Source of the DNA: Nonomuraea deserti
Lineage (GTDB): Bacteria; Actinomycetota; Actinomycetes; Streptosporangiales; Streptosporangiaceae
NCBI RefSeq assembly: GCF_004348685.1
Contig: NZ_SMKO01000053.1
Coordinates: forward strand, 1-51,269
Length of the DNA: 51,269 nt
Direction: 5' to 3'
Part shown: positions 1 through 8,441 of the stretch, piece after piece
Numbering within the stretch: position 1 is the stretch's first letter
Layout of the letters: each line of letters begins with the position of its first letter
Notes under the pieces: generated by a model
Told to the model about the DNA's origin: nothing
Database searches by the model: none
What the model saw: the letters and a program-made list of their open reading frames with translations, nothing else
Position numbers and translations under genes: made by a program

Positions 1-63
1 CCCGCGCCTGCTTAACGCCATTCCGCCTTGACGGCGGACTGACGTCCTGTGCGCCGCTACGCG

Positions 64-112
64 GCAGGTTCGCTTTCCTCCCCAGGGCTGAAGCCCGGGG
101 TCTCCAGCGAAG
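64..112 (-). mobile_element. Orphan IS200/IS605-type right-end-like hairpin (remnant)
   Basis: Bases 80-100 form a hairpin: CCCC (80-83) pairs with GGGG (97-100), and GGGC (85-88) with GCCC (93-96), around a TGAA loop with A84 bulged. Read on the minus strand the loop is TTCA and the stem is followed by AGGAAAGCG. This has the same architecture as the right end of the TnpB element at 4440-4468 (TTCA loop, then AGGAGTCAC). No transposase lies beside it; the ABC gene starts 21 bp away. It is probably a relic or a non-autonomous end. Two smaller hairpins (23-37, 54-66) lie to its left. A simple terminator of a gene left of the window is the alternative. Confidence 0.4.
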
Positions 113-121
113 GAACGAGAG

Positions 122-1048
122 ATGAACCCCACCCTGTCCGAACTGGAAGCGAAGGCCACGCGGCAGAAGGCCGCGTTCGGCGGCGACGCGCACATCGTGT
201 GCGACAACCTCGTGCGCATATACAAGACCGAAGGCGTCGAGGTCGTCGCGCTGCAGGGCCTGGATCTGGTGATCGACAAGGGCGAGCTGGTGGCGATCGT
301 GGGCGCGTCGGGCTCGGGCAAGTCGACGCTACTCAACGTGCTGTCCGGGCTCGACGTCCCGACGGCGGGGGTGGCCAGGGTGGCGGGCATGGATCTGCTG
401 TCGATGAACGCCCGCGCCCGGCTGCGCTACCGGCGTTCCGTGGTCGGCTTCATCTGGCAGCAGACGGCCCGCAACCTGCTGCCGTACCTCACCGCCAAGG
501 AGAACGTCGAGCTGCCGATGAAGCTGGCCGGCGGCCGCGGGGAACGGCGGGAGCGGGCGGGCGAGCTGCTGGAACTGCTCGGCGTCGGCTACTGCGCCAA
601 CCGCAAAACTCCCGAAATGTCGGGCGGCGAGCAGCAGCGGGTGGCCATCGCCGTCGCCCTCGCCAACTCCCCGCAGCTCATCCTCGCCGACGAGCCGACG
701 GGCGAACTGGACAGCGAGACGTCGGAGCTGGTGTTCGACGCGCTGCGCAAGGCCAACAGGGAACTGGGAGTGACCGTCGTGGTCGTCACCCACGACCCGC
801 TGGTGTCCGAACAGGTCGACCGGACGGTCGGCATCCGCGACGGCCGCACCAGCAGCGAGACGCTGCGGCGCGAGGACGCCGAAGGGCAGATCATCGCCGA
901 GGAATACGCCGTACTCGACCGGGTGGGCCGCCTGCAACTCCCGCGCGACTTCATGAACGCCCTCGAGATGGAACGCCGGGTACGTCTCGAACTCGAATCC
1001 GACCACATCGGCGTGTGGCCCGCGCGAGAGGAGCCGTCAGGTGAGTGA
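122..1048 (+). CDS. ABC transporter ATP-binding protein (LolD/MacB-like)
   Basis: A 308-aa cytoplasmic ATPase expected to drive an FtsX/MacB-type permease. Walker A GASGSGKST is near residues 61-69. The Q-loop lies in the IWQQTARNL stretch, the signature is MSGGEQQRV (a variant of LSGGQ), Walker B is LILADEPTG, and the H-loop is VTHD near 223. A C-terminal extension of about 70 residues follows the ABC fold. The ATG has an AAGGA-type ribosome site at 110-114. The stop overlaps the next gene by 8 bp, so the two ATPases are translationally coupled. No permease is visible; it may lie left of the window. Substrate unknown. ABC assignment certain, subfamily likely. Confidence 0.93.
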   Translation: MNPTLSELEAKATRQKAAFGGDAHIVCDNLVRIYKTEGVEVVALQGLDLVIDKGELVAIVGASGSGKSTLLNVLSGLDVPTAGVARVAGMDLLSMNARARLRYRRSVVGFIWQQTARNLLPYLTAKENVELPMKLAGGRGERRERAGELLELLGVGYCANRKTPEMSGGEQQRVAIAVALANSPQLILADEPTGELDSETSELVFDALRKANRELGVTVVVVTHDPLVSEQVDRTVGIRDGRTSSETLRREDAEGQIIAEEYAVLDRVGRLQLPRDFMNALEMERRVRLELESDHIGVWPAREEPSGE

Positions 1049-1733
1049 GTCGCCCTTGGTCGTGGTGGAAGGGGTGCGCAAGGTCTACCGGAGCGGGCCC
1101 AAGGAGGTCGAGGCGCTGCGGGACGTGTCGTTCTCGGTGTTCCCCGGAGAACTCGTCGCGATCCGCGGGCGGTCGGGGTCGGGCAAGACGACGCTGCTCA
1201 ACCAGATCGGCGGCCTGGACAAACCGGACGCCGGACGGGTGGTCGTGGACGGCCACGAGGTCACCGCCATGTCCGACGACGAACTGCTCGCCCTGCGCAG
1301 AGACGTGGTGGGGTTCGTCTTCCAGTCGTTCGGGCTGATCCCCGTGCTGTCGGCGGCCGAGAACGTCGGCGTGCCGATGCGCCTGGTGCGCATGCCGGTG
1401 AAGGAACGCGAGGAACGGATCCGGATGCTGCTGGCGCTCGTCGGGCTGGAACAGCACGTCAACCAACGGCCGTACGAACTGTCCGGGGGGCAGCGGCAGA
1501 GGGTGGCGATCGCGCGCTCGCTGGCCAACCGGCCGCGCCTGCTGGTGGCCGACGAGCCGACCGGGCAACTCGACTCGCAGACGGGACGGCAGATCATGGA
1601 GCTGCTGCGGGCACTCGTACGGAGCGAAGGGGTCACCGCCCTGGTCGCCACCCACGACCCGAGCCTCATGACGCTGGCGGACCGCGTACTGGAGATCAGC
1701 GACGGCGTGGTCCGCGAGGAAGCCCTCACCTGA
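1041..1733 (+). CDS. ABC transporter ATP-binding protein (LolD/MacB-like)
   Basis: A 230-aa ABC ATPase, the normal length for the LolD/FtsE/MacB class. Walker A is GRSGSGKTT (about 42-50), followed by the Q-loop FQSFGLIPVLSAAENV, signature LSGGQRQR, Walker B LLVADEPTG and H-loop ATHD. The GTG start overlaps the end of the preceding ATPase by 8 bp. Two non-identical ATPases in tandem suggest a heterodimeric engine for an FtsX-like permease. That is an inference, because none is encoded here. The gene is convergent with holA across a repeat-filled spacer. Confidence 0.93.
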   Translation: MSESPLVVVEGVRKVYRSGPKEVEALRDVSFSVFPGELVAIRGRSGSGKTTLLNQIGGLDKPDAGRVVVDGHEVTAMSDDELLALRRDVVGFVFQSFGLIPVLSAAENVGVPMRLVRMPVKEREERIRMLLALVGLEQHVNQRPYELSGGQRQRVAIARSLANRPRLLVADEPTGQLDSQTGRQIMELLRALVRSEGVTALVATHDPSLMTLADRVLEISDGVVREEALT

Positions 1734-1886
1734 CGCCGGTCCGCCTCCGGCACGCTTCCGCATTCTTCACGTGTCCCTGGAAAACCCTGCGGTGCACGTA
1801 CGCGGGACCTCAGCCCTTACCGGAGGATCTCCCGCCCCCACCCCGACCGGAGCATCTCCCGCCCCGACCGGCACCCCCTGACCGGA

Positions 1887-2080
1887 GCGCCGGCCACAAC
1901 CACCGTCCCGCGGCCGACCACCCCGGACAGCCGACCACAATCACCATCCCGCGCAGCCAACCACCCCGGACAGCCGACCACAACCATCAACCCGCGCAGC
2001 CAACCACCCCAGACAGCTGGCCACAACCACCATCCCGCGCAGCCGACCAGCCGGGGCGGCTGGCCACGACCGTCGTCTCC
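1887..2080. repeat. Degenerate 43-bp tandem repeats in a convergent intergenic spacer
   Basis: The spacer between the ABC gene and holA holds about four head-to-tail copies: 1910-1950 (41 bp), 1951-1993 (43), 1994-2036 (43) and a degenerate copy at about 2037-2080, with a partial copy at 1887-1909. Units start GCGCAGCCAACCACCCCGGA and end near ACAACCACCATCCC. Each unit is itself two related halves of about 21 bp built on GTGGTYGGCTG (minus strand). The period is not a multiple of three and no convincing ORF spans it. A separate short repeat built on GACCGGAGCATCTCCCGCC lies at 1820-1890. There are no constant-repeat/unique-spacer units, so it is not a CRISPR array. Confidence 0.8.
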
Positions 2081-2120
2081 GCACCTGCGGCCCGGCGACG
2101 CCCGGCACGGCCGGTGACGA

Positions 2121-3092
2121 TCAACGGCCGGTGCGGCTGGCTACGATCACCTGCACGGTGTGTTCGAGCGCGTAAGCCGGATCGGCGCCGCCGCCCTTGA
2201 CCTGTTCGTCCGCTTCGGCCACCGCCTGGATGGCCTTCGACAATCCGTCGGGACCCCACCCGTTCAGCTGCCGCTTCACCCGGTCGGCCTTCCACGGCGG
2301 CATACCGACATGACTCGCCAGTTGACCGCCCCGCAGGCTGCGCGGCGCGCTCGCGACCTTGGCCAGCGACCGCAGCCCACCTGCCAACGCGCTCACCAGC
2401 AGCACGGGGGCGACGCCGGTGCCGAGCGCCCACCGCAGTTGTTCCAGTGCTTCGGCCAGCCGACCCTCGATCGCGGAGTCGGCCACGTTGAAGCCGGTGA
2501 CCTCGGCCCGACCCTTGTGGTAGCGCGCCACGGCGGACGCGTTGATCGTCTTGCCCTCGGTGTCGAACACCAGCTGGCTGCAGGCGGCCGCCAGCTCCCG
2601 GAGATCATTCCCCACGGCATCGAGCAGCGCGGTGGCGGCGTCGCCGGCAATGCTCCGCCCCGCACGCTTGAACTCCCCTTTGATGAACTCCAGCCGCTCC
2701 CCCGCCTTGGTCACCTTGTTGACGGTGACCACTTGGGCCTTGGCCTTCTTCACCCCGTCGACCAGCGCCTTGCCTTTGACTCCTCCAGGATGCGCCAGCA
2801 CCATCACGGTGTCGTCGGAGGGCTGCTTGGCATAGGCCACGACCTCGGCGATGACGTCCTTCGGCAGATCCTGCGCCGACCGGATCACGATGACGGACTG
2901 CCCGCCGAACAGCGACGGGGAGGTCAGCTGCGTCAGCTCCCCCACTGACACCTTGCCGCCCACAAGATCGTGCACCTCGGACTCGGGATCAGCGGCCCGC
3001 GCCGCCGCGACGACCCCGCTCACCGCCCGCTCGGCCAGCAACTCCTCATCGCCGACGACCAAGGTCACAAGCGCCGGATCGGTTCCCACCAT
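2121..3092 (-). CDS. holA: DNA polymerase III subunit delta
   Basis: A 323-aa clamp-loader subunit that opens the beta clamp during replication. The N-terminus (LVTLVVGDEELLAERAV) and the internal segments around FKRAGRSIAGDAATALLDAVGNDL and PPWKADRVKRQL are typical of actinobacterial HolA. The ATG is preceded by GGGAGGA at a spacing of 5 nt. In many actinobacteria holA directly follows comEA-comEC on the same strand; here a TnpB element separates it from comEC, so it may depend on its own promoter. No catalytic residues are expected in this family. Length is normal. Confidence 0.95.
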   Translation of the reverse strand: MVGTDPALVTLVVGDEELLAERAVSGVVAAARAADPESEVHDLVGGKVSVGELTQLTSPSLFGGQSVIVIRSAQDLPKDVIAEVVAYAKQPSDDTVMVLAHPGGVKGKALVDGVKKAKAQVVTVNKVTKAGERLEFIKGEFKRAGRSIAGDAATALLDAVGNDLRELAAACSQLVFDTEGKTINASAVARYHKGRAEVTGFNVADSAIEGRLAEALEQLRWALGTGVAPVLLVSALAGGLRSLAKVASAPRSLRGGQLASHVGMPPWKADRVKRQLNGWGPDGLSKAIQAVAEADEQVKGGGADPAYALEHTVQVIVASRTGR

Positions 3093-3149
3093 CAGATCCT
3101 CCCGAGGGGAGAATTCGGGAGCGGGAGGGCCGCCAAGGCCCGAGCGTGC

Positions 3150-4468
3150 CCTGACCTGTCGGGTCTACGCATCGCAGATTTCCTTCCGGATTTTGTCGGT
3201 GCCGGTCGATACCGTGGCGTTGTCGTAACCGAGCTTGGGGGGTCGGCGTGCGCAGGTCGTTGAAGTTCCTGCTGCGTCCCACCAGCAAGCAGGCCGTCGC
3301 GCTCGCGGCGTGTCTGGAAGACCATCGGCAGTTGTACAACGCCGCGCTGGAGCACCGCTGCACCGCCTACCGCAAGGCGGGCGTGACGGTCCGCTACGGC
3401 GACCAGTCGGGCTTGCTCAAGCACATTCGCGCTGATGACCCGGACGGGCAGGCGCGTTGGTCGTTCTCCTCCCAGCAGGCCACCCTGCGCCGCCTGGACA
3501 GGGCGTTCTCCGCGTTCTTCACGCGGGTCCGTCAGGGCCGTACGCCCGGGTTCCCGCGTTTCAAGGGGCGGGGCCGGTTCGACACGGTGCAGTGGCCCAA
3601 GGACGGCGACGGCTGCCGGTGGGACTCCCAGCCCGAGCACCCGACCGCCACCTGCGTGCGCCTTCAGGGCATCGGGCATGTCCGTGTGCACCAGCACCGG
3701 CCAGTCAAGGGCCGCGTGAAGACGATCAGCGTGAAGCGGGAAGGCTCCCGCTGGTATGTCGTCCTGTCGTGCGATGACGTACCAGCTGAGCCGCTGCCCG
3801 CTACTGGCGCGGTGGCCGGCGTGGACATGGGAGTGGCGTCGCTGGTCACCACGTCCGATGGCGTGCACGTGGCCAACGCGCGCCACCTGGCCGTGACCGC
3901 CGATCGTCTCGCTGCCGCACAGCGAGAGCCTGCCCGCAAGAAGCGGGGGTCCAGGCGGCGGCGCAAGGCTGTGGCCCGCGTCGCCGCCCTGCATGGCAAG
4001 GTCCGCCGCCAGCGGTTGGACGGCGCGCACAAGGCCGCGCTCGCGCTGATGGGCTGCTACGACGTGATCGTGCACGAGGACCTGCGGATCACGAACATGA
4101 CCCGCTCGGCAGCGGGCACAAGCGAGCGTCCCGGCCGCAACGTCGCACAGAAGTCCGGCCTGAACCGGTCGATCCTGGACGCGGGCTGGGGGGTGTTCCT
4201 GACGGTCCTCGCGCACAAGGCTGAAAGCGCCGGTCGCAAGCTGATCGCGGTGAACCCCGCCGGCACCTCCCGCACCTGCTCGCGCTGCGGACACTGCGCA
4301 CGGGAGAACCGCGTCACCCAAGCCGAATTCGCCTGTACGGCATGCGGCCACACCGCGCACGCCGACGTCGACGCGGCGATCAACATCCTCAGGGCAGGGC
4401 TTGCCCTTCGCCAGGCTGCGGAAGCGGCTTAGCGAGAAGCCGCTCCCTTCAGGGAGCGGAGGAGTCAC
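3150..4468 (+). mobile_element. IS200/IS605-superfamily (IS1341-type) element carrying only tnpB
   Basis: The element consists of tnpB plus its ends and lies between holA and comEC, which are normally adjacent. The right end is well defined: an 8-bp stem at 4440-4447/4452-4459 with a TTCA loop, followed by AGGAGTCAC ending at about 4468. The left end is not resolved; it must lie in 3100-3247, and 3150 is a guess. No Y1 transposase TnpA is present, so movement would need TnpA in trans. The element is opposite in orientation to the com/holA genes. Confidence 0.75.
3248..4432 (+). CDS. tnpB: TnpB, RNA-guided RuvC-type nuclease of IS200/IS605 family
   Basis: A 394-aa protein of full length for the family. 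The RuvC triad is intact: D193 in GVDMGV, E277 in VHEDLRI and D373 in HADVDAAIN. A zinc ribbon is formed by C344/C347 (CSRC) and C363/C366 (CTAC) between the second and third catalytic residues. The GTG start follows a GGGGGG ribosome site at a spacing of about 5 nt. Characterised TnpB proteins are programmable DNA nucleases guided by an RNA from the element's right end; this one keeps every residue needed. It is not in an operon. Nuclease activity is inferred from residues only. Confidence 0.93.
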   Translation: MRRSLKFLLRPTSKQAVALAACLEDHRQLYNAALEHRCTAYRKAGVTVRYGDQSGLLKHIRADDPDGQARWSFSSQQATLRRLDRAFSAFFTRVRQGRTPGFPRFKGRGRFDTVQWPKDGDGCRWDSQPEHPTATCVRLQGIGHVRVHQHRPVKGRVKTISVKREGSRWYVVLSCDDVPAEPLPATGAVAGVDMGVASLVTTSDGVHVANARHLAVTADRLAAAQREPARKKRGSRRRRKAVARVAALHGKVRRQRLDGAHKAALALMGCYDVIVHEDLRITNMTRSAAGTSERPGRNVAQKSGLNRSILDAGWGVFLTVLAHKAESAGRKLIAVNPAGTSRTCSRCGHCARENRVTQAEFACTACGHTAHADVDAAINILRAGLALRQAAEAA

Positions 4469-4485
4469 GAGGGAAGCATGCCAGA
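4390..4485 (+). ncRNA. Predicted omega-RNA (reRNA) scaffold and guide at the TnpB right end
   Basis: In known TnpB elements the guide RNA overlaps the 3' end of tnpB, ends with a right-end hairpin, and continues about 16-20 nt into flanking DNA as the guide. Here the hairpin CGCTCCC-TTCA-GGGAGCG (4441-4458) plus AGGAGTCAC matches that plan. The putative guide would start near 4469 (GAGGGAAGCATGCC). The 5' boundary is unknown. Its target would be the same chromosomal junction without the insertion. Confidence 0.45.
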
Positions 4486-4506
4486 AAAGCCCAACCCGGG
4501 CCTCGT

Positions 4507-7113
4507 TCAGGGTGCCCGCCCGCGCGAGATCACGGCCATTCCCCCTTCCCTCTCCACCACGGCGAGATCCCCTGAGTGGTCGGTCCGGTAGACGGCGGCG
4601 CCGAGCCTGCGCAGCAGCGCGAGCGTGGAAGGCGCCGGGTGGCCGTAGTCGTTGTCCGCCCCCACGCTGATCAGCGCGGCCCGAGCACCCACGGCTTCCA
4701 GGAAGGCGGGCGACTGCCTGTTGGATCCATGGTGCGGGATCTTCAGGATGTCGGCGCGGACCGTGGAGCGGCGTAACACCTCTTCCTGGGCCTCGGTCTC
4801 CAGATCGCCGCTGAGCAGCACGGATCCCGATCGCCAGCGTACGTGGAGCACCACGCTGGAGTTGTTGATCGCGCTGCCCTCGCCCTGGCCGGCCACCTCG
4901 CCGGAGGCCGGGTCGGGGGCGAGCACGGTCACCTCTGACGGGCCGAACGTCCAGCGAGTCCCCGGCGAGACCGTCCATTCCGGTATCCGGCGTCCCTCCA
5001 GCGTGCCCGAGACGCGTGCGGAGGCTCGCGCCAGGGCCCGCTGCGGGCTGACGACCACCGCGCCGACGCGCCGGTCCCGGAGCACTCCGGGCAGGCCGCC
5101 CACGTGGTCGGCATGCGGATGGGTGAGGACGAGCAGCGGAACGTCGTCGACGCCGAGGCCGCGCAGGCACCGGTCCATCGCGACCGGATCGGGCCCTGTG
5201 TCCACCACGACCCCTCGTCCTGGCCCCGCAGCGACGACGATCCCGTCGCCCTGGCCCACGTCGCACATCACCATGAGCCAGCCGTCCGGCGGCCAGGGCG
5301 TCGCGATCGGCCGGATCACCAGCACCGCCACCAGAGCGGCACCGGCCGCCGTCAGCACGATCGCCCGCCAGGCGCGACGCCGCAGGATCAGTGTTCCGAC
5401 CGCCACCGCGAGCGCGAGCAACCCCAGTCCGGGGAGGCCGCCCGGCCACGGCACGGTGGCGTACGGCAGGCCCACCGACCATCGAGCGACCATGATGATC
5501 CATCCGACCGCGTAACCGGCCGGGACCACCAGGAGCCGGGCCCCGTCAAGCCACACGGGGGCCACCAGAGCCGCCCCGAAACCCAGCAGCGTCGCGGGAG
5601 CCACCGCCGGAGCCGCGAGGAGGTTGGCGATGAGAGCGACGGGTGTGAGCTGTCCCGACATCAACACCAGAACCGGTGTCACCGCCACCTGCGCCGCCGC
5701 CGGCACGGCGATGGCCTCGGCAAGCCAGCGCGGCAACCGCACCGGTGACCGGGGCTGCGCCCGCCCCCTGCCAGGCGCTCCCGAGCCGTTGCCCGCGTCG
5801 GGTCCCGGCCCGCCGCCCTGATCGAGCCCATGCGGGTCGCGTCGATCACGCCCCGGGCCACCGCCCGTCTCGGGCAGGGGCGCGCCACTGGGATGCGGTC
5901 GCGGCCCCGCGCTCGGGCCCTGGGGTGGTGCGTCGCTCTCGTCTTCCTGAGTCGCCGACAGTCTGTCGCGCCAGCGCGGGGCGAGGAGGAGGATCCCGGC
6001 GGTGGCGGCCACCGAGAGGGCGAAGCCATAGGAACGGGCGAGTTCTGGGACGAAGAGCACCAGGAGGAGAACCGTTGCGGACAGGGCCGCGAAACCGTCT
6101 CGTGCCCTGCCGGTGCCCAGCGCGACGGCGGCGGCCAGACCCATGAGCAAGGCACGCAGGACGCTCGGGGACGGACGGGCCACCACGGCGAACGCGAGCA
6201 TGGAGAGCGCGGCCAGAACGGCGCGTACGGGCAGCGGGAAGCCGAACAGGCGGGACAGGGCCAGCATCGCGCCCGCGACGATGGCCAGATTGGCCCCGCT
6301 CACCGCGTTGAGGTGGCTCAGACCCGCTTCCTTGAAGTCGGCCGTCACCTGCGGGTCCATCCGTGAGACGTCGCCGACGACCAGGCCGGGAAGGAGGCCG
6401 CGCTGGTCCGGAGGGAGCACGTCGGCGGCGGACCGCAGGCCCGACCTGAGGGCGCCCGCCACCGTCTGGAGCTTCGACGGAGGCGTCAGGACCCGCGGCG
6501 GGCCGCGTACCAGGAGGACGGCCGCCACCAGATCGCCCGAGGTGGGGCTGGCGAGCCGGCCGGTGACTTCGAGGTGCTGGCTGGGGAGGAGGCGGGCCCA
6601 GGCTGCTCCGCTGGAGAAGACGATGACGGGGACGTTGACGGCCTGTCGGACCCCGGCCGTTCGGATGATCGTCAGGGTGGCCGGAGTCACGTAGCTGTCC
6701 GGGGCGTACGGAATGCTCCGGCTCGATCTGCGTCTGGGGTCGTCCGTCAGCACGATCCGGGCGATGACGGAGGCGTTCCTCTCGGCGAGTTCGGCCACCG
6801 GACCGGTGGTCACGGCGTGGACCCGGAAGGCGACCGATCCTGATGCGGCGGCCGCGCAGACGAGGCCGGCCAGGGCGACACCGCGCCACGTGGCCGGCCC
6901 GCTGGTCGAGCGTCCGTCCCGTCGTCCGGGGAGTGAGCGGGTGTGCCAGGCCACGGCGACGGCGCCGAGGGCTGCGGCCAGGGCGACGATCACGCCGGTG
7001 CGTGCGGAGCAGCCGAGCAGGATCAGCGCACAGGCCCAGGCGGCGATCGCGGGGAGCATCAGGGGCCAGGCGTGGCTCCTGCCGGGGACGGGCGGTAGCG
7101 GGTGGTCGGTCAC
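4507..7113 (-). CDS. comEC: ComEC/Rec2 family DNA-uptake channel protein
   Basis: An 868-aa membrane protein that in competent bacteria carries single-stranded DNA across the membrane. There are N-terminal membrane segments (residues about 12-80), an OB-like region, a polytopic Competence domain (about 225-390 and resuming near 460), and a C-terminal metallo-beta-lactamase domain with HPHADH (665-670), a late SGD (about 768) and PHHGS (793-797). Between two membrane blocks sits a Gly/Pro-rich insert of roughly 60-70 residues (about 390-455) that looks disordered. The GTG start lies 1 bp from the comEA stop, so they are co-transcribed. Role in real competence in this group is unproven. Confidence 0.93.
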   Translation of the reverse strand: MTDHPLPPVPGRSHAWPLMLPAIAAWACALILLGCSARTGVIVALAAALGAVAVAWHTRSLPGRRDGRSTSGPATWRGVALAGLVCAAAASGSVAFRVHAVTTGPVAELAERNASVIARIVLTDDPRRRSSRSIPYAPDSYVTPATLTIIRTAGVRQAVNVPVIVFSSGAAWARLLPSQHLEVTGRLASPTSGDLVAAVLLVRGPPRVLTPPSKLQTVAGALRSGLRSAADVLPPDQRGLLPGLVVGDVSRMDPQVTADFKEAGLSHLNAVSGANLAIVAGAMLALSRLFGFPLPVRAVLAALSMLAFAVVARPSPSVLRALLMGLAAAVALGTGRARDGFAALSATVLLLVLFVPELARSYGFALSVAATAGILLLAPRWRDRLSATQEDESDAPPQGPSAGPRPHPSGAPLPETGGGPGRDRRDPHGLDQGGGPGPDAGNGSGAPGRGRAQPRSPVRLPRWLAEAIAVPAAAQVAVTPVLVLMSGQLTPVALIANLLAAPAVAPATLLGFGAALVAPVWLDGARLLVVPAGYAVGWIIMVARWSVGLPYATVPWPGGLPGLGLLALAVAVGTLILRRRAWRAIVLTAAGAALVAVLVIRPIATPWPPDGWLMVMCDVGQGDGIVVAAGPGRGVVVDTGPDPVAMDRCLRGLGVDDVPLLVLTHPHADHVGGLPGVLRDRRVGAVVVSPQRALARASARVSGTLEGRRIPEWTVSPGTRWTFGPSEVTVLAPDPASGEVAGQGEGSAINNSSVVLHVRWRSGSVLLSGDLETEAQEEVLRRSTVRADILKIPHHGSNRQSPAFLEAVGARAALISVGADNDYGHPAPSTLALLRRLGAAVYRTDHSGDLAVVEREGGMAVISRGRAP

Positions 7114-7114
7114 G

Positions 7115-8260
7115 TCAGACGCGCACCTTCGGCTTGATCTCGTCGAACTTGCGCGGACCTATGCCGCTGACCTCGCGGAGCTGGTCGATGGAGGTGAAAC
7201 CGCCGTGGGTGGTACGGAATTCGGCGATGCGCGCCGCCAGCACCTCGCCCACGCCCGGCAGTTCTTCGAGCTGGTCTGGTGTGGCGGTGTTGAGGTCGAT
7301 GACGCCCCCGGCAGGGCCCGTGATCGGCGAACCCTGGGACACCGTGCCGGGAGGTGCGCCCACGACTATCTGCTCTCCGTCGATCAGCCGTCTGGCGAGG
7401 TTGAGGGAGTCCAGGGACGCTCCTCGTGACACTCCCCCGGCCGCGGTCACCGCATCGGTGACCCTGGCACCTGCGGGGAGCAGGTAGACGCCAGGCTTAC
7501 GGATCTTGCCTGCCACGTGGATCGTCACCTTGGGCGCGGTGGGGGTCGTGGACGGGCTTGGCGACGACACGGGGGTGGGTGGTGGGAGCGGCGCGGGCGA
7601 GGGCTGGGATCGCCAGACGAAGAACGCCGCGACGGCTATGGCCAGGGCGCCCACGGCCACAAGAACACGCAGACCGGGCTTGCCTGGATCGAGGGCAGGG
7701 CTCTGGGACGCCAGGGCCGCACGGAACGCCTGGAATGTCGGCGGAACCGGGGCGGGACCGCGCTCCCGTGCACTCTGCGCGGTCTGAGTGAATTGTGCGG
7801 ACGGTCCGGGCTGTGCGGTCTGTGCGGTCTGTGCGGACGGTCCGGGCTGTGCGGGCTGTGCGGACCGCACGGGCTGTCCGGGCCCTGTGGGCCTTGCGGT
7901 CTGTGAGCGAGGTGATGGTTGTGAAGGCTGCGGGGGGCCGTAGGCAGATTCGAAGGACCACGGTGGCTCAGGAGCTAGGTCCAAGGCATCGGAAGGCTCA
8001 CAGGCCTCGCTGGCGCTCTCCACGATCCACGACTCCCCGGACGCCCGGGACGCCCGGGACGATCCACCGCGGGCCTCATGAGTTTCAGGGAATCTCTCGA
8101 CGTCTCGCGGCTCGTCAAGGAACCCGTCAACGGGCGCACGGACACCATCGCGCGGCTCCCCAGGAGAACGGTCAACGACCGCACGATTCCCCTCGACGGA
8201 CCGCGGTGTCTGAGGGAAGTAGGCGCGAGGGCTGGAGTGAGGGTCGGTGGCATAAGGCAT
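7115..8260 (-). CDS. comEA: ComEA family DNA-binding protein with SLBB and helix-hairpin-helix domains
   Basis: About 381 aa from the ATG at 8260. The order is a long low-complexity N-terminus (1 to about 190, with PGPSAQTAQTAQ-type repeats), one membrane span (about 195-215, LVAVGALAIAVAAFFVW), a Ser/Pro linker, an SLBB domain (about 245-300) and paired helix-hairpin-helix motifs (318-381: LPGVGEVLAARI and VSGIGPRKFDEI). The topology puts the DNA-binding part outside the membrane, as in ComEA receptors. The open frame continues upstream to 8638, but that stretch reads as basic low-complexity sequence overlapping two DnaA boxes, so I chose 8260; its ribosome site is weak and the start is uncertain. 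Confidence 0.85.
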   Translation of the reverse strand: MPYATDPHSSPRAYFPQTPRSVEGNRAVVDRSPGEPRDGVRAPVDGFLDEPRDVERFPETHEARGGSSRASRASGESWIVESASEACEPSDALDLAPEPPWSFESAYGPPQPSQPSPRSQTARPTGPGQPVRSAQPAQPGPSAQTAQTAQPGPSAQFTQTAQSARERGPAPVPPTFQAFRAALASQSPALDPGKPGLRVLVAVGALAIAVAAFFVWRSQPSPAPLPPPTPVSSPSPSTTPTAPKVTIHVAGKIRKPGVYLLPAGARVTDAVTAAGGVSRGASLDSLNLARRLIDGEQIVVGAPPGTVSQGSPITGPAGGVIDLNTATPDQLEELPGVGEVLAARIAEFRTTHGGFTSIDQLREVSGIGPRKFDEIKPKVRV

Positions 8261-8441
8261 TTTCCGACCGTCGGCGGGAATGCGTGCCACCCTCGCGGGC
8301 CGGCGGCGGGGGCGACGGGGCGGGGTGGTGATCGAGCGCAGCCGGGACTCGGCGATGGCTCGTTCGGCCGTCGGATCGGGGGTTCGCACGCAGGTGAAGG
8401 TAGGGCTGCGGGCGGCCGTGTCAGGGGACCGAGCCGCGTTC

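Noticed and set aside
1887..2080. Possible CRISPR array
   Set aside because: The whole unit repeats; there are no constant repeats with unique spacers and no cas genes.
1817..2433. Short minus-strand frames through the 43-bp repeats
   Set aside because: The period of 43 is not a multiple of three and the frames run into the holA coding region.
3092..5503. 803-codon minus-strand open frame across the TnpB element
   Set aside because: It is a GC-driven shadow, antisense to tnpB and overlapping the real comEC frame; no protein family features.
7790..7905. Tandem GTGCGGTCTGTGCGG-like repeats as a separate repeat element
   Set aside because: They encode the low-complexity Ala/Gln/Thr/Pro stretch in the ComEA N-terminus.
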